Assembly: GCA_021272315.1 (NCBI GenBank)
Contig: JAJSLI010000091.1
Location: forward strand, 1 to 32,371
Direction: 5' to 3'
From: Methylacidiphilales bacterium
GTDB lineage: Bacteria > Verrucomicrobiota > Verrucomicrobiia > Methylacidiphilales > UBA1321
DNA: 32,371 nt
The stretch's first letter is position 1. Each line of letters starts with the position of its first letter. Positions 6,330 to 14,848 of the stretch are shown here, piece by piece. A model generated the notes under the pieces. It searched no databases. It was not told the origin of the DNA and saw only the letters and a program-made list of their open reading frames with translations. Made by a program: the position numbers and the translations under genes.

Positions 6330-8057
6330 ATGAAATCCGCTCCCAAAAAGACATCCCCGAAATCCCGCCCCTCCCTCCATCGCCACTGGTCGGGGCTTCT
6401 CGTCGATGCGACGGAGCGGGCGCAGAGCCGGGCCATGCTACATGCCGTCGGGTTCGATCGGAGCGATTTCCAGAAATCGCAGATCGGCGTCGCTTCCACC
6501 TGGAGCCAGGTCACCCCGTGCAACATCCACATCGACAAGCTCGCCATCGCGGCGGCGGAAGGCGTGGCCAAGGCGGGGAGCAAGCCCCTCATCTTTAACA
6601 CCATCACCGTCTCCGACGGCATCTCCATGGGCACGATGGGGATGAAATACTCGCTCGCGTCGCGCGAGGTCATCGCTGATTCGATCGAGACCGTGGCCGG
6701 GTGCGAACTCTTCGACGGGCTCGTGGCCATCGGCGGTTGCGACAAGAACATGCCCGGCTGCCTCATCGCCATGGCGCGGCTCAACCGGCCCGCCGTCTTC
6801 GTTTACGGCGGCACGATCCTGCCTGGCTGTTTCCAGAAGCGCGACGTCGACATCGTGTCGGTCTTCGAGGCCGTGGGCGCGCACGCCGCCGGCAAGATGA
6901 GCGACCGCGATCTCGAGGACCTCGAGGCCTGCGCCATTCCCGGCGCCGGTTCGTGCGGCGGCATGTACACCGCCAACACCATGGCCAGCGCCATCGAGGC
7001 GCTCGGCATGAGCCTGCCCAACAGCTCCGCGCAAAATGCCATTTCCTCCGCCAAGAACGAGGACGCCCGGCGCGCGGGCGCGGCGGTTCACCGGCTGCTC
7101 GATCTCGGCATCCGTCCGCTCGACATCATGACCCGGAAGGCCTTCGAGAATGCCATCACCGCCGTCATCGCGCTCGGCGGCTCGACCAACGCCGTGCTCC
7201 ATCTCCTGGCCATCGCCCACGCCGCGGGCGTGAAGCTCTCGCTCGACGACTTCACCCGCGTCGGCAAGCGCGTGCCCGTTTTGGCTGATCTTAAGCCCAG
7301 CGGCAAATACGTCATGGCCGCGCTCGTCGGCATCGGTGGACTCACCCCGCTCCTCAAAATGCTCCTTGACCGGGGACTGCTCCACGGCGATTGCCTCACC
7401 GTCACCGGCCAGACCGTGGCCGAGAATTTGCGCGACGTGAAACCCTACCCCTCCGGGCAGGACATCATCCGCGACTTCGACAATCCCATCAAGCCCACGA
7501 GTCATCTCGTTGTGCTCTACGGCAACCTCGCGCCGCTCGGCGCGGTGGCGAAGATCTCGGGCAAGGAGGGCGAACGCTTCTCCGGCCCCGCGCGCGTTTT
7601 CGATTCCGAGGAGGCGACTATGAAGGCGATTCTCGCCGGCAAGATCAAAAGCGGCGACGTGATTGTCATCCGCTACGAGGGACCGAAGGGCGGGCCCGGC
7701 ATGCGTGAGATGCTCTCTCCCACTTCGGCCATTGCGGGTCGCGGCCTCGGCAAAAGCGTGGCGCTCATCACCGACGGCCGCTTCTCGGGCGGTACTCACG
7801 GTTTCGTGGTGGGCCATATTTCACCCGAGGCGCATCTCGGCGGCCCGCTTGCGCTGGTGAAGAACGGCGACACGATCACCATCGACGCCCGCACCCGTTT
7901 GATCACCCTCGACGTGCCCGCGAAGGAACTGGCCAAACGCCGCAAGGCGCTCAAGCGGCGCCCGCCCGTCTTCAAGCGCGGCGTTCTGGCCAAGTACGCT
8001 GACCACGTCAGCCAGGCGCATCTCGGTGCGATTACGGATGGGGCGCTGGAAGGGTGA
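6330..8057 (+). CDS. ilvD: Dihydroxy-acid dehydratase
   Basis: A cytoplasmic iron-sulfur enzyme of the IlvD/Edd family, 575 residues. It converts 2,3-dihydroxy-isovalerate and 2,3-dihydroxy-3-methylvalerate to the 2-oxo acids that lead to valine, leucine and isoleucine. The three expected cluster cysteines are visible at positions 64 (TPCNIH), 137 ([10 protein letters not shown]) and 209 ([14 protein letters not shown]), and their even spacing is that of the family. The C-terminal part has [12 protein letters not shown] and [13 protein letters not shown], also typical; the latter identifies DHAD rather than a sugar-acid dehydratase reasonably well. The ATG at 6330 follows a purine-rich AGGAATGAAGG. 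No other ilv or leu gene is adjacent. The 3' end overlaps the convergent methyltransferase gene by 26 bp. Confidence 0.96.
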   Translation: MKSAPKKTSPKSRPSLHRHWSGLLVDATERAQSRAMLHAVGFDRSDFQKSQIGVASTWSQVTPCNIHIDKLAIAAAEGVAKAGSKPLIFNTITVSDGISMGTMGMKYSLASREVIADSIETVAGCELFDGLVAIGGCDKNMPGCLIAMARLNRPAVFVYGGTILPGCFQKRDVDIVSVFEAVGAHAAGKMSDRDLEDLEACAIPGAGSCGGMYTANTMASAIEALGMSLPNSSAQNAISSAKNEDARRAGAAVHRLLDLGIRPLDIMTRKAFENAITAVIALGGSTNAVLHLLAIAHAAGVKLSLDDFTRVGKRVPVLADLKPSGKYVMAALVGIGGLTPLLKMLLDRGLLHGDCLTVTGQTVAENLRDVKPYPSGQDIIRDFDNPIKPTSHLVVLYGNLAPLGAVAKISGKEGERFSGPARVFDSEEATMKAILAGKIKSGDVIVIRYEGPKGGPGMREMLSPTSAIAGRGLGKSVALITDGRFSGGTHGFVVGHISPEAHLGGPLALVKNGDTITIDARTRLITLDVPAKELAKRRKALKRRPPVFKRGVLAKYADHVSQAHLGAITDGALEG

Positions 8058-8787
8058 GTCTTGCCTTTGGATCAATGAGCTTTTCGCAGATGAAAAGGGC
8101 GTTCCAATAGAGGAGACAATTCCTGCCATCCCATTCGGGCTGCTGTTCATAGACGCCAAAAAGCCGATAGCCGAAACCACCTAAAAACCCGGCCAGGTCA
8201 GGAAAACCGACAAAGTTTTGCGTACGGGTCACCGGTTCGCATTCGCTCAAAATGAAATGAATTTTTTGCCGTTGGAGAAGTGGCGCAGCTCCGGACAGTA
8301 CTTCAAGATCGTAGCCCTCGGTGTCAACCTTGAGGAAATCGATTGTTTCCAGTCCTTGCTTTTCCGCAAATCCGGCAATTGTGTCCAGTTCGATCGTTTC
8401 CGTGTGATCTTCGGGCCGACTCAGCGGAATGGAACTGATGTTGTTGAGCGGGTTGACATGGATGCTTGCCTTGCCGGGTTCCCGCCCCATGCCGAGATGG
8501 CAAGGGTGTACGCGGGGGAACTGCCGGGTTGCCGCAAGGAGTCTCTGATAGGTAGCCGTCACCGGTTCAAAACTGTAAATCTCGGCCTGCGGGAATTGGC
8601 GCAAATAGTTAATGGCAGACTGGCCGACGTTTGCGCCGACATCAAAAACCACTTTGATGCCGTCTCGCCCAAACCTCCGTTCAATATCGAGATAACAATC
8701 GGCACCATGCGGCAGCCCGTACCGGAGGATTCGGCAGCCGCTGATGTTTTCGACGGCCTCTTTGATGATCTGAAGCAAGGGCAGCAT
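8032..8787 (-). CDS. FkbM family methyltransferase
   Basis: A 251-residue SAM-dependent methyltransferase of the FkbM family. The SAM-binding core is visible as [17 protein letters not shown] (motif I) and IYSFEPV (motif II). The family's [18 protein letters not shown] follows near residue 165. Known FkbM proteins O-methylate polyketides, sugars or glycans; the substrate here is unknown. No sugar-synthesis or polyketide genes are adjacent, so context does not help. The ATG at 8787 starts [11 protein letters not shown] and is preceded by a weak AGGT. It is convergent with ilvD (26-bp overlap) and divergent from the SPFH pair, with about 157 bp for two promoters. Confidence 0.88.
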   Translation of the reverse strand: MLPLLQIIKEAVENISGCRILRYGLPHGADCYLDIERRFGRDGIKVVFDVGANVGQSAINYLRQFPQAEIYSFEPVTATYQRLLAATRQFPRVHPCHLGMGREPGKASIHVNPLNNISSIPLSRPEDHTETIELDTIAGFAEKQGLETIDFLKVDTEGYDLEVLSGAAPLLQRQKIHFILSECEPVTRTQNFVGFPDLAGFLGGFGYRLFGVYEQQPEWDGRNCLLYWNALFICEKLIDPKARLTLPAPHP

Positions 8788-8944
8788 GATGACGACCTAT
8801 ACCCCTGTGGTCTAGTCGCAGCCTAGCCGAAGGAAAGTTTAAAAACCGGTGGTTGTCATCTCAGGTATCGGCTTTCGTCACGACGTGTGCACGCAGGCCA
8901 GTATAAGCTTGTCGGACAGGCAGGGGAGGCGTAAGCAAGCTAAC

Positions 8945-9943
8945 ATGGCGATCGTCATCGGGATTTTCCTGGGGTTCCTGGCCTATCTCGCGGTCAAGGT
9001 GGTGATGAGCATCTACACCGTCGACCAGAATGAACGGGCGGTGCTCACCACCTTCGGACGGGCCGAGCGTCTCGAGGGTTCGACGCTGGACGACCCGATT
9101 GCCGAAGGCCTGAACGACGAGGAGAAACAGCGTTACAACTATCCGCAGTTGCGGGTGATTGGGCCGGGCGGCCCCTACTTCAAACTGCCGTGGCAGCGGG
9201 TCTACAAGATTTCAGTGGCGACACAAACGTTGAACATCGCCTTCGATCCGGAGAGCGCTTCAGCCAACAACAACAACCAGGTGCTGGAGGCGGTGACAAA
9301 GGACCAGTTGAATACCGGGCTCGTGGGGCAGTTGCGCTACACGATCTCGGAGCGCAATCTCTACGCGACACTTTTTGCGGTGAAGAATCCGATTGCCCAC
9401 GTGATGGGCTATTTCGTGTCGGTGCTGCGGGAGCGGATCGCGAACTTCGATGCGCCGCAGACGCCGGTGGTGACCGAGTCGGCGGTGCCGGGGGGCAGCA
9501 CGGTGGAACCGGCCATGGTGCAGGGAATTTCGATCAATGACCTGCGCAAAAACCTGCGCGAACTGAACGAACAGATGGACCAGGAGTGCGCGACATCGTC
9601 GGCGCGTTACGGCATCCGGCTCGACGCGGCGTTGATCACGAGCATCGATCCACCGCCGGAGGTGGAGTCGGCGCTGGCGGCGATCAATACGGCGCACAAC
9701 CAGGTTTCCTCCGATATCAGCGTGGCGCAAGCGGCGGCCGACCAACGGATCGTGCAATCGAAGCGCGCGGTGGAGATTGAGACGCTCAAGGCGCAAGCAG
9801 AGGTCGAGCCGCTGAATTGGCTGGCGGCGCAATTGGCCGAGCTCCGCAAGAACGGCCCCAGCGCCCTGCCGCTTTACCTGCGGAACATCCGGCTGGCGCT
9901 CTACGCCAAGGCGTCGCACATCATTCTGGAGATGAAGAAATAG
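8945..9943 (+). CDS. SPFH/band-7 (HflK/stomatin-like) membrane protein, first of pair
   Basis: A 332-residue membrane-anchored SPFH protein. One N-terminal transmembrane segment (IVIGIFLGFLAYLAVKVVMS) is followed by the band-7 signature: YTVDQNERAVLTTFGRAERL, then GPGGPYFKLPWQRVYKISV. A helical region rich in Ala, Glu and Gln occupies the C-terminal third (QAAADQRIVQSKRAVEIETL). SPFH proteins form ring-shaped membrane scaffolds that organise proteases or lipid domains. The ATG at 8945 is preferred over a GTG at 8849 because the membrane anchor follows at once; GGGGAGG lies rather far upstream. The second SPFH gene begins two bases after the stop, so the two are co-transcribed. Resemblance to HflK/HflC is structural, and I do not claim orthology. 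Confidence 0.88.
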   Translation: MAIVIGIFLGFLAYLAVKVVMSIYTVDQNERAVLTTFGRAERLEGSTLDDPIAEGLNDEEKQRYNYPQLRVIGPGGPYFKLPWQRVYKISVATQTLNIAFDPESASANNNNQVLEAVTKDQLNTGLVGQLRYTISERNLYATLFAVKNPIAHVMGYFVSVLRERIANFDAPQTPVVTESAVPGGSTVEPAMVQGISINDLRKNLRELNEQMDQECATSSARYGIRLDAALITSIDPPPEVESALAAINTAHNQVSSDISVAQAAADQRIVQSKRAVEIETLKAQAEVEPLNWLAAQLAELRKNGPSALPLYLRNIRLALYAKASHIILEMKK

Positions 9944-9945
9944 TT

Positions 9946-10947
9946 ATGGACTTACTGGTCGGCAACCTGGTGACGATGGCCGTCACGTCTTTCTGTACGT
10001 TTCTTGGCTGCTTCATGGCCATGTCATTTCTCCTGGGGGTGTGCCGTTTCCTCGGGTTTTACGTGATCGTGGAGGAGCGGCAGTGCCTGGTTTACGTGCT
10101 CTTCGGCAAAATCCGGCTGGTGCTGAGCGAGCCAGGGCTCCATTTTCCGATCGCGTCGCTGGGCTGGCGGGCGCTTGTTGTGAATCCGTTCGGCGACGTG
10201 CGGACGGTCGATTTGCGGCTCGACCAGGAGTACCTCCGGAGCCAGCCGGTCAATTCGGAGGAAGGCGCGCCGATGGGGATCGGGGTCTGGTACGAGATGA
10301 TGATCAGCGACCCGGTGGCCTATCTTTTCAAGAACGCCGACCCTCGGGGGTCGTTACGAACGAACGTGAGCAACGCGACGGTGCGCAATTTGAGCAACCT
10401 GAAACTCTCGAGCATGCTGGAGGACCGCCACACGATGAGCAAGATGGTGCGCGACGAGGTGAGCGACAAGTCGAAGGAATGGGGTTATTCGCTCGGGACG
10501 GTCTACGTCCGTAAGGTCCATTTTCGGGACACGAGCATGATCCAGCAGATTGAGGAAAAAGTGGTGAACCGGCTACGGCAGGTGACCTCCGCGATCCGGC
10601 AGGATGGGACCAACCAGGTGAACCTGATCACGAGCACGGCGGAGCGGCAGGCGGCGGTGGCCTTCGCGAAAGCGGCGGCGATGCGGCCGTTCATCGTCGG
10701 CGGCGCGTTGAATACGATTGCGCAGGACTCGGAGGTGGCGGAAATCATGTTCGAAATCCTGGAAAATCAGAAAATGCTGGAGGGGAAGGTGAATGTGACG
10801 CTGATTCCGCCGGATCTGCGCGGCGACGGGCTGACACAATACCTGACAGCGGGACAGGCCATGCAAAGCGGGAACGGAGCAGCAGCTGATCCGGCGCCTT
10901 TCGCTTCGAGTCCGGTGGAGAATCCCGACTCGGGCGCGGCTACCTGA
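9946..10947 (+). CDS. SPFH/band-7 membrane protein, second of pair
   Basis: A 333-residue SPFH protein. An N-terminal hydrophobic segment (about residues 6-36, in two parts around CFMAMSFLLGVCRF) leads into YVIVEERQCLVYVLFGKIRL and the band-7 core with VRTVDLRLDQEYL. A later helical part (SAIRQDGTNQVNLITSTAER) and a low-complexity Ala/Pro end follow. The start ATG is two bases after the stop of the first SPFH gene, so the pair is an operon and probably forms a hetero-oligomer, as HflK and HflC do. Unlike HflC, no obvious protease partner (FtsH) is adjacent. The stop overlaps by eight bases the convergent gene for a secreted protein. Confidence 0.87.
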   Translation: MDLLVGNLVTMAVTSFCTFLGCFMAMSFLLGVCRFLGFYVIVEERQCLVYVLFGKIRLVLSEPGLHFPIASLGWRALVVNPFGDVRTVDLRLDQEYLRSQPVNSEEGAPMGIGVWYEMMISDPVAYLFKNADPRGSLRTNVSNATVRNLSNLKLSSMLEDRHTMSKMVRDEVSDKSKEWGYSLGTVYVRKVHFRDTSMIQQIEEKVVNRLRQVTSAIRQDGTNQVNLITSTAERQAAVAFAKAAAMRPFIVGGALNTIAQDSEVAEIMFEILENQKMLEGKVNVTLIPPDLRGDGLTQYLTAGQAMQSGNGAAADPAPFASSPVENPDSGAAT

Positions 10948-11923
10948 TAAAGTCGTTGGGATCCTGAATCTGCGGGCGCCCTCCCATGATGATCGGGACG
11001 GCAATGGGCTTGGGAGTGGTCAGATCGGGATCGGGCAGGATGACAACCTTGAGCGGAGCGGGCTGGGGTGTAGTTTTGCCGGTGGTAACGACTTGGACCA
11101 TGTGCTGCAATTGCTTGGCGGTATCGCCGGAAGGCGCTTGGGGAAGGACGTTGTTGTTTTTATCCCCGGAGTCGTCGGCTTGTTTATTGTGGAAATCGTC
11201 AGGAAGCGGTTCGAGCGTGAGATCATAGTTCAATTTGCCCAGCGTGAAGTGGCTTTTGGCGGCGGTGAGTCCCGGCATCTCGGTGACCGGCGGGGTATCG
11301 GGTGCAGGCGGTACGGCCACTGGCGTGGAGGTGTCGGCCAGCACCGACATCGGCGCCGGCGTGCCCGCCGGAAGTGTGGCATAAAAATCGGGAAGACCCG
11401 CCGTGTCGGGAGCGGAAAGCGGGGTAATGAGCCACTTGAAGCTGCCGCCCGATACGGGCTGGAATTTCTGCTGGGAAGAAACCTGGGAGGGATCAAGTCG
11501 AAGGGTGGGACCGTCCTTGGTGGGATCGGTGGTGGCATGGAGGCTGGTGATATCCGTCGGGCTCGATGAGGTTGTGGTCGTCAGACCGGCGAGTTTGGCG
11601 AGGTCTTTGTTGGATGAAATTCGCGTGAAAGGATCTAGAGGATCGGCATCGCCTTTGGCGACGGATTCCATTTTCGCCCGCTGCTCGTAACTGCGGATGA
11701 GCCAGGTGGACTGTTCTTGTTGGGCTTCCTGATCGGCCCGGATTTCGTCAGCGGTCGGTTTTTTGCTCGGGTCGGTCACGAAGGTTGAACCGTCGTAGGT
11801 GGGGGAATTGATGTCGGGATCGTGCAGGGGCATGGCCGGCTTGTCGTCGTCATCCGCGCGAATGCAGGTGGCTGCCAAGGCGCAAAGCCCCAAGGAAAGG
11901 CACAAGCTTAAATCAATTTTCAC
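10940..11923 (-). CDS. Secreted protein of unknown function, Pro/Thr/Asp-rich
   Basis: A 327-residue protein I do not recognise. It starts with a signal peptide (LSLCLSLGLCALAATCIRA). The Cys at about position 20 has Thr before it, so a lipoprotein site is doubtful. The mature part is low in predicted structure: rich in Pro, Thr, Ser and Asp, with TTTTSSSP near residue 115 and several PPAPDTPP-like stretches. There are no cysteines in the mature part and no membrane anchor at the C terminus. The likely GTG start at 11923 follows AAAGGG very closely. It is convergent with the SPFH pair (8-bp overlap) and divergent from the SWIB gene. It looks like a periplasmic or outer-surface protein, possibly lineage-specific. 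Confidence 0.7.
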   Translation of the reverse strand: MKIDLSLCLSLGLCALAATCIRADDDDKPAMPLHDPDINSPTYDGSTFVTDPSKKPTADEIRADQEAQQEQSTWLIRSYEQRAKMESVAKGDADPLDPFTRISSNKDLAKLAGLTTTTSSSPTDITSLHATTDPTKDGPTLRLDPSQVSSQQKFQPVSGGSFKWLITPLSAPDTAGLPDFYATLPAGTPAPMSVLADTSTPVAVPPAPDTPPVTEMPGLTAAKSHFTLGKLNYDLTLEPLPDDFHNKQADDSGDKNNNVLPQAPSGDTAKQLQHMVQVVTTGKTTPQPAPLKVVILPDPDLTTPKPIAVPIIMGGRPQIQDPNDFIR

Positions 11924-12055
11924 CGCCCTTTCACTATACGCCTGTTTCGGGAAAGTATCAACGATGTCTTGTGCTCAGGTTTTTTTGAAAGCGGTCCGAA
12001 TTTTCAGAGGTAAAAAAAGGGTTGCCAAGAGGTTGCGGCTCGCTAGCAACAGTCC

Positions 12056-12340
12056 ATGGCAACTAAACCCAAGAAAACCACCAAACGTAAACCCAACGCC
12101 GCATTTCTCAAGCCGGTCACTCCGGATGACAAACTTGCGGCAGTCGTCGGCTCCAAGCCGCTTCCCCGCACGGAGATTGTTTCCAAAATCTGGGCCTACA
12201 TCAAAAAGAATGGTCTTCAGGACAAGAAGGAGAGGACCAAGATCAATGCTGATGAAACGCTCAAGGCACTCTTCGACGGCAAGAAGCAGGTGACGATGTT
12301 CGAGTTGAACAAGCACATCTCGAATCATCTGAAGAGCTAA
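12056..12340 (+). CDS. SWIB/MDM2 domain protein
   Basis: A 94-residue protein that is essentially one SWIB domain behind a short basic tail (KPKKTTKRKPN). The domain runs from about residue 20 to 92 and shows LPRTEIVSKIWAYIKKNGLQ, then DKKERTKINADETLKALF and VTMFELNKHISNHL, the expected elements of the BAF60b/SWIB fold. In eukaryotes this domain sits in chromatin remodelling complexes. In bacteria it is frequent in Chlamydiae and Verrucomicrobiota, where its role is not settled; DNA or nucleoid binding is often proposed. The basic tail agrees with nucleic-acid contact. The gene has its own upstream region and no operon partner. Confidence 0.92.
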   Translation: MATKPKKTTKRKPNAAFLKPVTPDDKLAAVVGSKPLPRTEIVSKIWAYIKKNGLQDKKERTKINADETLKALFDGKKQVTMFELNKHISNHLKS

Positions 12341-12359
12341 CCGGCTTTTGGTTTTATGT

Positions 12360-12389
12360 TGCGGCGGCGGTTTCGCGACTGCCGCCGCA
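12360..12389. terminator. Hairpin between convergent SWIB and glgA genes
   Basis: TGCGGCGGC (12360-12368) and GCCGCCGCA (12381-12389) are perfect 9-bp arms around a 12-nt loop. It lies in the 89-bp gap between two genes that run toward each other, the usual place for a bidirectional terminator. Neither side carries a real T-run, so an intrinsic, Rho-independent mode is not proven. Confidence 0.5.
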
Positions 12390-12429
12390 TGGTTTCCCGA
12401 AGCTCCGAACGATTTTCGGGTCGTGAGGG

Positions 12430-14154
12430 TCAGCGTGAGGTCCGATTGGCAAGCGCGTGATCATACACACGCTCGTACTGTTGGGCGGACGCTTCCCAGG
12501 TGAAATCGCGGGCCATTCCCTGCTGTTGCAGGGCGGCGTAGTGCTGCGGGCGGTCGTACCAGGTGGAAACGGCCCAGCCGATTGTGTAATAAAGCGCACG
12601 GTCGGAGATTTCCCAGAATTTGAACCCGGTGCCACGGCCAGTGGTTTCGTCGTAGTTTTCCACCGTATCGTCGAGCCCGCCTGTGGCACGGACGATGGGC
12701 ACCGTGCCGTATAGGGAGGAGTACATCTGGTTGAGTCCACAGGGCTCATAGATGGAAGGCATGAGGAAGAAATCGCTGCCGGCCTCGATGAGGTGGGCGA
12801 TTTCAGGCAGGAAGCCGATGTGGGCGTTGGCGCGCCCGCGGTTGGCTTCGCTGAGCCAGCGGAAGAAATGTTCGGTGAAGGAGTCGCCTGTGCCGAGAAC
12901 CACGACCTGCATGACCATGTCGCGGAGGGCCTGGGGCAGGGCGCCGCGTAGGAGGTCGAAGCCCTTTTGCGGGGCGAAACGGGAAATGCTGGCGAAGAGG
13001 GGGATTTTGGGATTCACCTCGAGGCCGAAGCGTTCCTGGAGGATGCGCTTGCACTCGGCCTTGCCGGCGAGACTGTCGTGGCTGTAGCGGGCGGGCAGGA
13101 ATTTGTCGGTGGCGGGATTCCAGACGGTGGTATCGACGCCGTTCAGGATGCCAAAAACATGTTCGGCCCGGTTGTTGAGGTAGAGAGCCATGCCCATGCC
13201 GCCGATGGGATCGCGGATTTCGTTCGCATAGGTCGGCGAAACGGTGGTGATGGCATCGGCGTACTGGATGCCGGCCTTGAGGAGATTGATTCCGCCATAG
13301 TCCTCGAAGCGGTCAGGGGCAAGATAATCGGCGCCAAATCCATAAAAGCGGAGAGCGGAGGTGTCGAATTTGCCCTGGTAGCCGATATTGTGGATGGTGA
13401 GGACGCTTGCAGTGTTGGAGAGAGGAGAGAGGACGCGGTCCCAAGTCTTGAGGAAGACGGCGGCCAGCGAAGTCATCCAGTCGTGGACGTGGGCGATGTG
13501 GGGGATGAAGCCGGTGTCCTTGCAGACCTGGAGGGCAGCCTTCGACAGGACGCCGAAGCGGTAGCTATCTTCTCCGCCGTTGTAAAGGTAGGGGCGGTCA
13601 AAGTAGCGGGCGTAGTCGATAAACCAGATGGGGACTTCGCCGTCGAGCCTGCCCTCGCAAATGCCGACCCATATTTCCTCTCCGCCGCCGAAGTGGACGC
13701 AGCAGGGGCGCGAGAAGGTAATGCCATATTTCGCCCGGTCAATGCTCTGGTAGAGGGGCATGACGATACGGACGTCGTGACCGAGTTTAAGGAGGGCTTT
13801 GCTCAAGCCGGCGACGGCGTCGCCGAGTCCGCCGGTCTGGGCCAGAGGCGTGCATTCGGAGGTGATGAAGAGAATCCGCTTGCCGGAAGAACCCGGCGCA
13901 ATGACGGCGGGTCCGTTTTTTTTCGTCTTGGTCTTGGCGAGCGGCGCGGAGGGGGCCTTGATTGTGACGGGAGTCTTTTTCGGTTTGGCTACTTTTTTTG
14001 CGGGAGCGGGTGCTGCGACTGTCTCGACCGGGGCCGAGGTGGGCTTGGGCGTTTGGGCGACCACCTTGGTCTTGCGGGAAGCTTTCGGCGCGGGTGCCTG
14101 CGCGGCGGATGGGATGTTGGCGGGAGTTTTTTTGCCCGGGAGAGACTTGGCCAT
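12430..14154 (-). CDS. glgA: Glycogen synthase with basic N-terminal extension
   Basis: GT5 glycogen synthase, 574 residues; transfers glucose from ADP-glucose to a growing alpha-1,4-glucan. The enzyme proper starts near residue 91 (GKRILFITSECTPL). The GT-B core follows, with AHVHDWMTSLAAVF, SRFAPQKGFDLL and EPCGLNQMYSSLYGTVP; Glu470 in the last is the expected catalytic glutamate. Two features are odd. First, about 85 residues rich in Lys, Ala and Pro precede the enzyme, like histone-H1-type tails. Second, the ADP-glucose loop reads LAQTGGLGD, with Gln106 where most bacterial GlgA have Lys (KTGGL). The assignment does not depend on either. No other glycogen gene is adjacent. Confidence 0.94.
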   Translation of the reverse strand: MAKSLPGKKTPANIPSAAQAPAPKASRKTKVVAQTPKPTSAPVETVAAPAPAKKVAKPKKTPVTIKAPSAPLAKTKTKKNGPAVIAPGSSGKRILFITSECTPLAQTGGLGDAVAGLSKALLKLGHDVRIVMPLYQSIDRAKYGITFSRPCCVHFGGGEEIWVGICEGRLDGEVPIWFIDYARYFDRPYLYNGGEDSYRFGVLSKAALQVCKDTGFIPHIAHVHDWMTSLAAVFLKTWDRVLSPLSNTASVLTIHNIGYQGKFDTSALRFYGFGADYLAPDRFEDYGGINLLKAGIQYADAITTVSPTYANEIRDPIGGMGMALYLNNRAEHVFGILNGVDTTVWNPATDKFLPARYSHDSLAGKAECKRILQERFGLEVNPKIPLFASISRFAPQKGFDLLRGALPQALRDMVMQVVVLGTGDSFTEHFFRWLSEANRGRANAHIGFLPEIAHLIEAGSDFFLMPSIYEPCGLNQMYSSLYGTVPIVRATGGLDDTVENYDETTGRGTGFKFWEISDRALYYTIGWAVSTWYDRPQHYAALQQQGMARDFTWEASAQQYERVYDHALANRTSR

Positions 14155-14296
14155 GATTGGAGAATAAACTTTTTGCGGGAATGGGTAAAGCCCATGGGTA
14201 GGCTGCTGATTAAAATTTCATGTGGGAAATGCTTGGAAGGACAATGGTGGCAATTGCTGGGATTGTGTGTCTCACGCAGATGTGAGAAGTTGAGTC

Positions 14297-14821
14297 ATGC
14301 TTTCACCCGATGATTTCACTTACGCGTTGGAAAACACGCGCGTGCTGCTGGCGCCGTCGCAGCGGCTCGACAGTTTTGGCACGTCGCTTTTCAACTATTT
14401 TCTGGTGACGGAGGAGATGGACGCGGTGAATCTTTCCCGCGTGCGCGAGGGGCACATTCACGCGGAACGGCCGCAGATCATCACGCCGCAGAACATGTCG
14501 AAGCTGCTGTTGGAGGGTTTCGGCGACCAGGGGCAGCGGTTTGCGGAACAAATCAGCGCGCAGGGGGCCCGGTTCGCGTTTTTGAAGTACGGCTTCCGCG
14601 TGAGCAAGTCGGACATCCGCTCCTACGACGTGCACGAGTCGCTGGAGAACGTGGCGGGCAAGCTGAAGGCGGAACTGCAACAGAAGAGCGAGCCGCTGAC
14701 GGCGTTGCTGACCGGCGTGGACGACGGCTGGGAAGTGTGCCTGCTGAAGTTTATGATCGACCTCATTTCTTCCTCGGCGCCGGGGAACCTGGGCGATTTT
14801 CGCGAGCGGGGGATGTTGTAA
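14297..14821 (+). CDS. Conserved-looking protein of unknown function, 174 residues
   Basis: I do not recognise this protein. It is soluble, mixed alpha/beta in appearance, and has no signal peptide or membrane segment. It opens MLSPDDFTYALENTRVLL. Later parts include YFLVTEEMDAVNLSRVREG, FLKYGFRVSKSDIRSYDVHE and a C-terminal WEVCLLKFMIDLISSS. Codon use and GC content match the neighbours, which supports a real, long-resident gene. ATG at 14297 follows GAGAAG. It is divergent from glgA, with 142 bp between, and 27 bp upstream of the LD-carboxypeptidase, so it is probably co-transcribed with it. Confidence 0.75.
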   Translation: MLSPDDFTYALENTRVLLAPSQRLDSFGTSLFNYFLVTEEMDAVNLSRVREGHIHAERPQIITPQNMSKLLLEGFGDQGQRFAEQISAQGARFAFLKYGFRVSKSDIRSYDVHESLENVAGKLKAELQQKSEPLTALLTGVDDGWEVCLLKFMIDLISSSAPGNLGDFRERGML

Positions 14822-14848
14822 GGTCGTTAATATTACCGGGCGGATTTC

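Noticed and set aside
5951..6598. A plus-strand frame running into ilvD
   Set aside because: The first part is Lys/Ser/Thr-rich from an AT-rich gap, the second part is a shadow of ilvD; no ribosome site and no motif.
6438..7817. A 459-codon open frame opposite ilvD
   Set aside because: Low-complexity His/Gly/Glu/Arg-rich shadow of a strongly coding gene.
8849..8944. Longer start (GTG at 8849) for the first SPFH protein
   Set aside because: It would place 32 polar residues before the membrane anchor, which is unusual; the ATG at 8945 begins right at the anchor.
12967..14313. A 448-codon open frame opposite glgA
   Set aside because: It is the mirror of the GC-rich glgA gene, is dominated by Gly, Val, Asp and Glu, and shows no family motif; glgA has clear catalytic motifs.
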